This document shows positions 63,415-64,000 of a stretch of DNA of 64,000 nt, piece after piece. Each line of letters opens with the position of its first letter. Positions within the stretch are counted from its first letter, which is position 1. Source of the DNA: Myxocyprinus asiaticus (lineage: Eukaryota > Chordata > Actinopteri > Cypriniformes > Catostomidae). The stretch is from the NCBI RefSeq assembly GCF_019703515.2, contig NC_059368.1, positions 30,416,289-30,480,288 on the forward strand. Direction: 5' to 3'. Made by a program: the position numbers and the translations under genes. The notes beneath the pieces were generated by a model. That model searched no databases. It saw only the letters and a program-made list of their open reading frames with translations, and was not told the origin of the DNA.

Positions 63415-64000
63415 TTTAACAAAATTTTTGATTCAATAATTGAAACACTCGGCTCTTTATTTTTAATTTGTTTAAAATAAAAATTGTGATGTAACTAATT
63501 TAATTTACATAACTATATTATCAAATAGCATGACAGTAGCTCAGCCATTTTCAAATTAAAGACCATTAAATACTTTTTTTTCCAAAAATAAATGTTGTAG
63601 CATGACAAAATGCTACATTGCATTTTTTTATGTCACGTTGTTTGCGCACGCAGGTTTTTGTAATAATAATAACATTATTACTCTTTCTCTCTCTCTTTCT
63701 CTCAAGTATTGTTGGAAAGTCCAATTAATTTTAGTGAATCAGCTGCTTCTGACAATTCATTTGAATTTCTGAAAAGTCCCTGCGTGGCATTTTATCTTTT
63801 TATTTTTTATTTTCTTTTGCTTCTCCTAGACTGGTTTCATCAATGGCGACATTCACAGCTAGGTCATTCTGTTTAGCTTTTGTTTCAGATACAGTTATTT
63901 TACACAGAATGAAATTCCATTTCATACATTATATTAACTTGAAAGTGAATTTGAGGCTCCCAAGAAAATAAATAGCTTGTTTTCTTAGGAATGTTGCATG

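Larger units (their letters stand above)
61549..64000 (-). other. Part of an upstream dab1 intron
   Basis: No further dab1 exon is visible up to the window edge. It contains MITE fragments, a 23-base G run and a short unrecognised frame, listed separately. 63415-64000 shows no recognised feature apart from a (TCTC)n stretch near 63681-63703. Confidence 0.7.

Overview
This window is vertebrate genomic DNA, most likely from a teleost and probably a cyprinid. It is AT-rich and intron-dominated. It carries the repeat classes typical of carp-like genomes: Tc1/mariner elements with long inverted ends, hAT elements, fold-back MITEs beginning GGGATAGTTCACCC, tRNA-derived SINEs, a DIRS-like retroelement and many (TA)n tracts. 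There is no sign of prokaryotic organisation.

The host gene is dab1 (disabled-1), the intracellular adaptor of Reelin signalling, on the minus strand. I could place ten coding exons with consistent splice sites and phases. From 5' to 3' of the gene they are 61417-61548, 46434-46553, 45211-45249, 42505-42567, 38985-39038, 30416-30478, 29982-30072, 24292-24900, 16894-17018 and 13533-13622 (stop codon). Together they hold 1,386 nt, encoding 461 residues plus the stop. They run from the middle of the PTB domain to the conserved C-terminus ending SPQVGS. The N-terminal exons (about 90 residues) must lie beyond position 64000. I could not decide between the teleost paralogues dab1a and dab1b. Three consecutive exons each end in Tyr-Gln, so the regulatory phosphotyrosine motifs straddle splice junctions.

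Region by region. 1-13532 is 3' flank and possible 3' UTR. It contains a hAT element (2520-7836) with a second hAT element (3848-5922) inside it, both with exact 8-bp target duplications, and a deleted Tc1 element (8982-10237). 13533-46553 holds nine dab1 exons separated by introns carrying MITEs, SINEs, a LINE-interrupted SINE, Tc1 remnants, a gypsy-type LTR and a long hairpin. The 14.9-kb intron 46554-61416 is a nest of retroelements. A degenerate DIRS-like element (about 47995-56691) was split by a minus-strand LTR element that carries only gag and peptide repeats (48664-53737, target duplication ctttg). That element was in turn split by a 2,088-bp solo LTR (50719-52806, target duplication cagg). 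A near-complete but frameshifted Tc1 element follows (58520-60125).

Just upstream of the first dab1 exon in the window, on the opposite strand, is a TATA box plus a short ATG-initiated exon encoding the start of an RRM resembling poly(A)-binding protein, ended by a potential splice donor (61166-61289). This is the best candidate for an undescribed gene or transcript here. No CRISPR array, rRNA or functional tRNA gene was seen.
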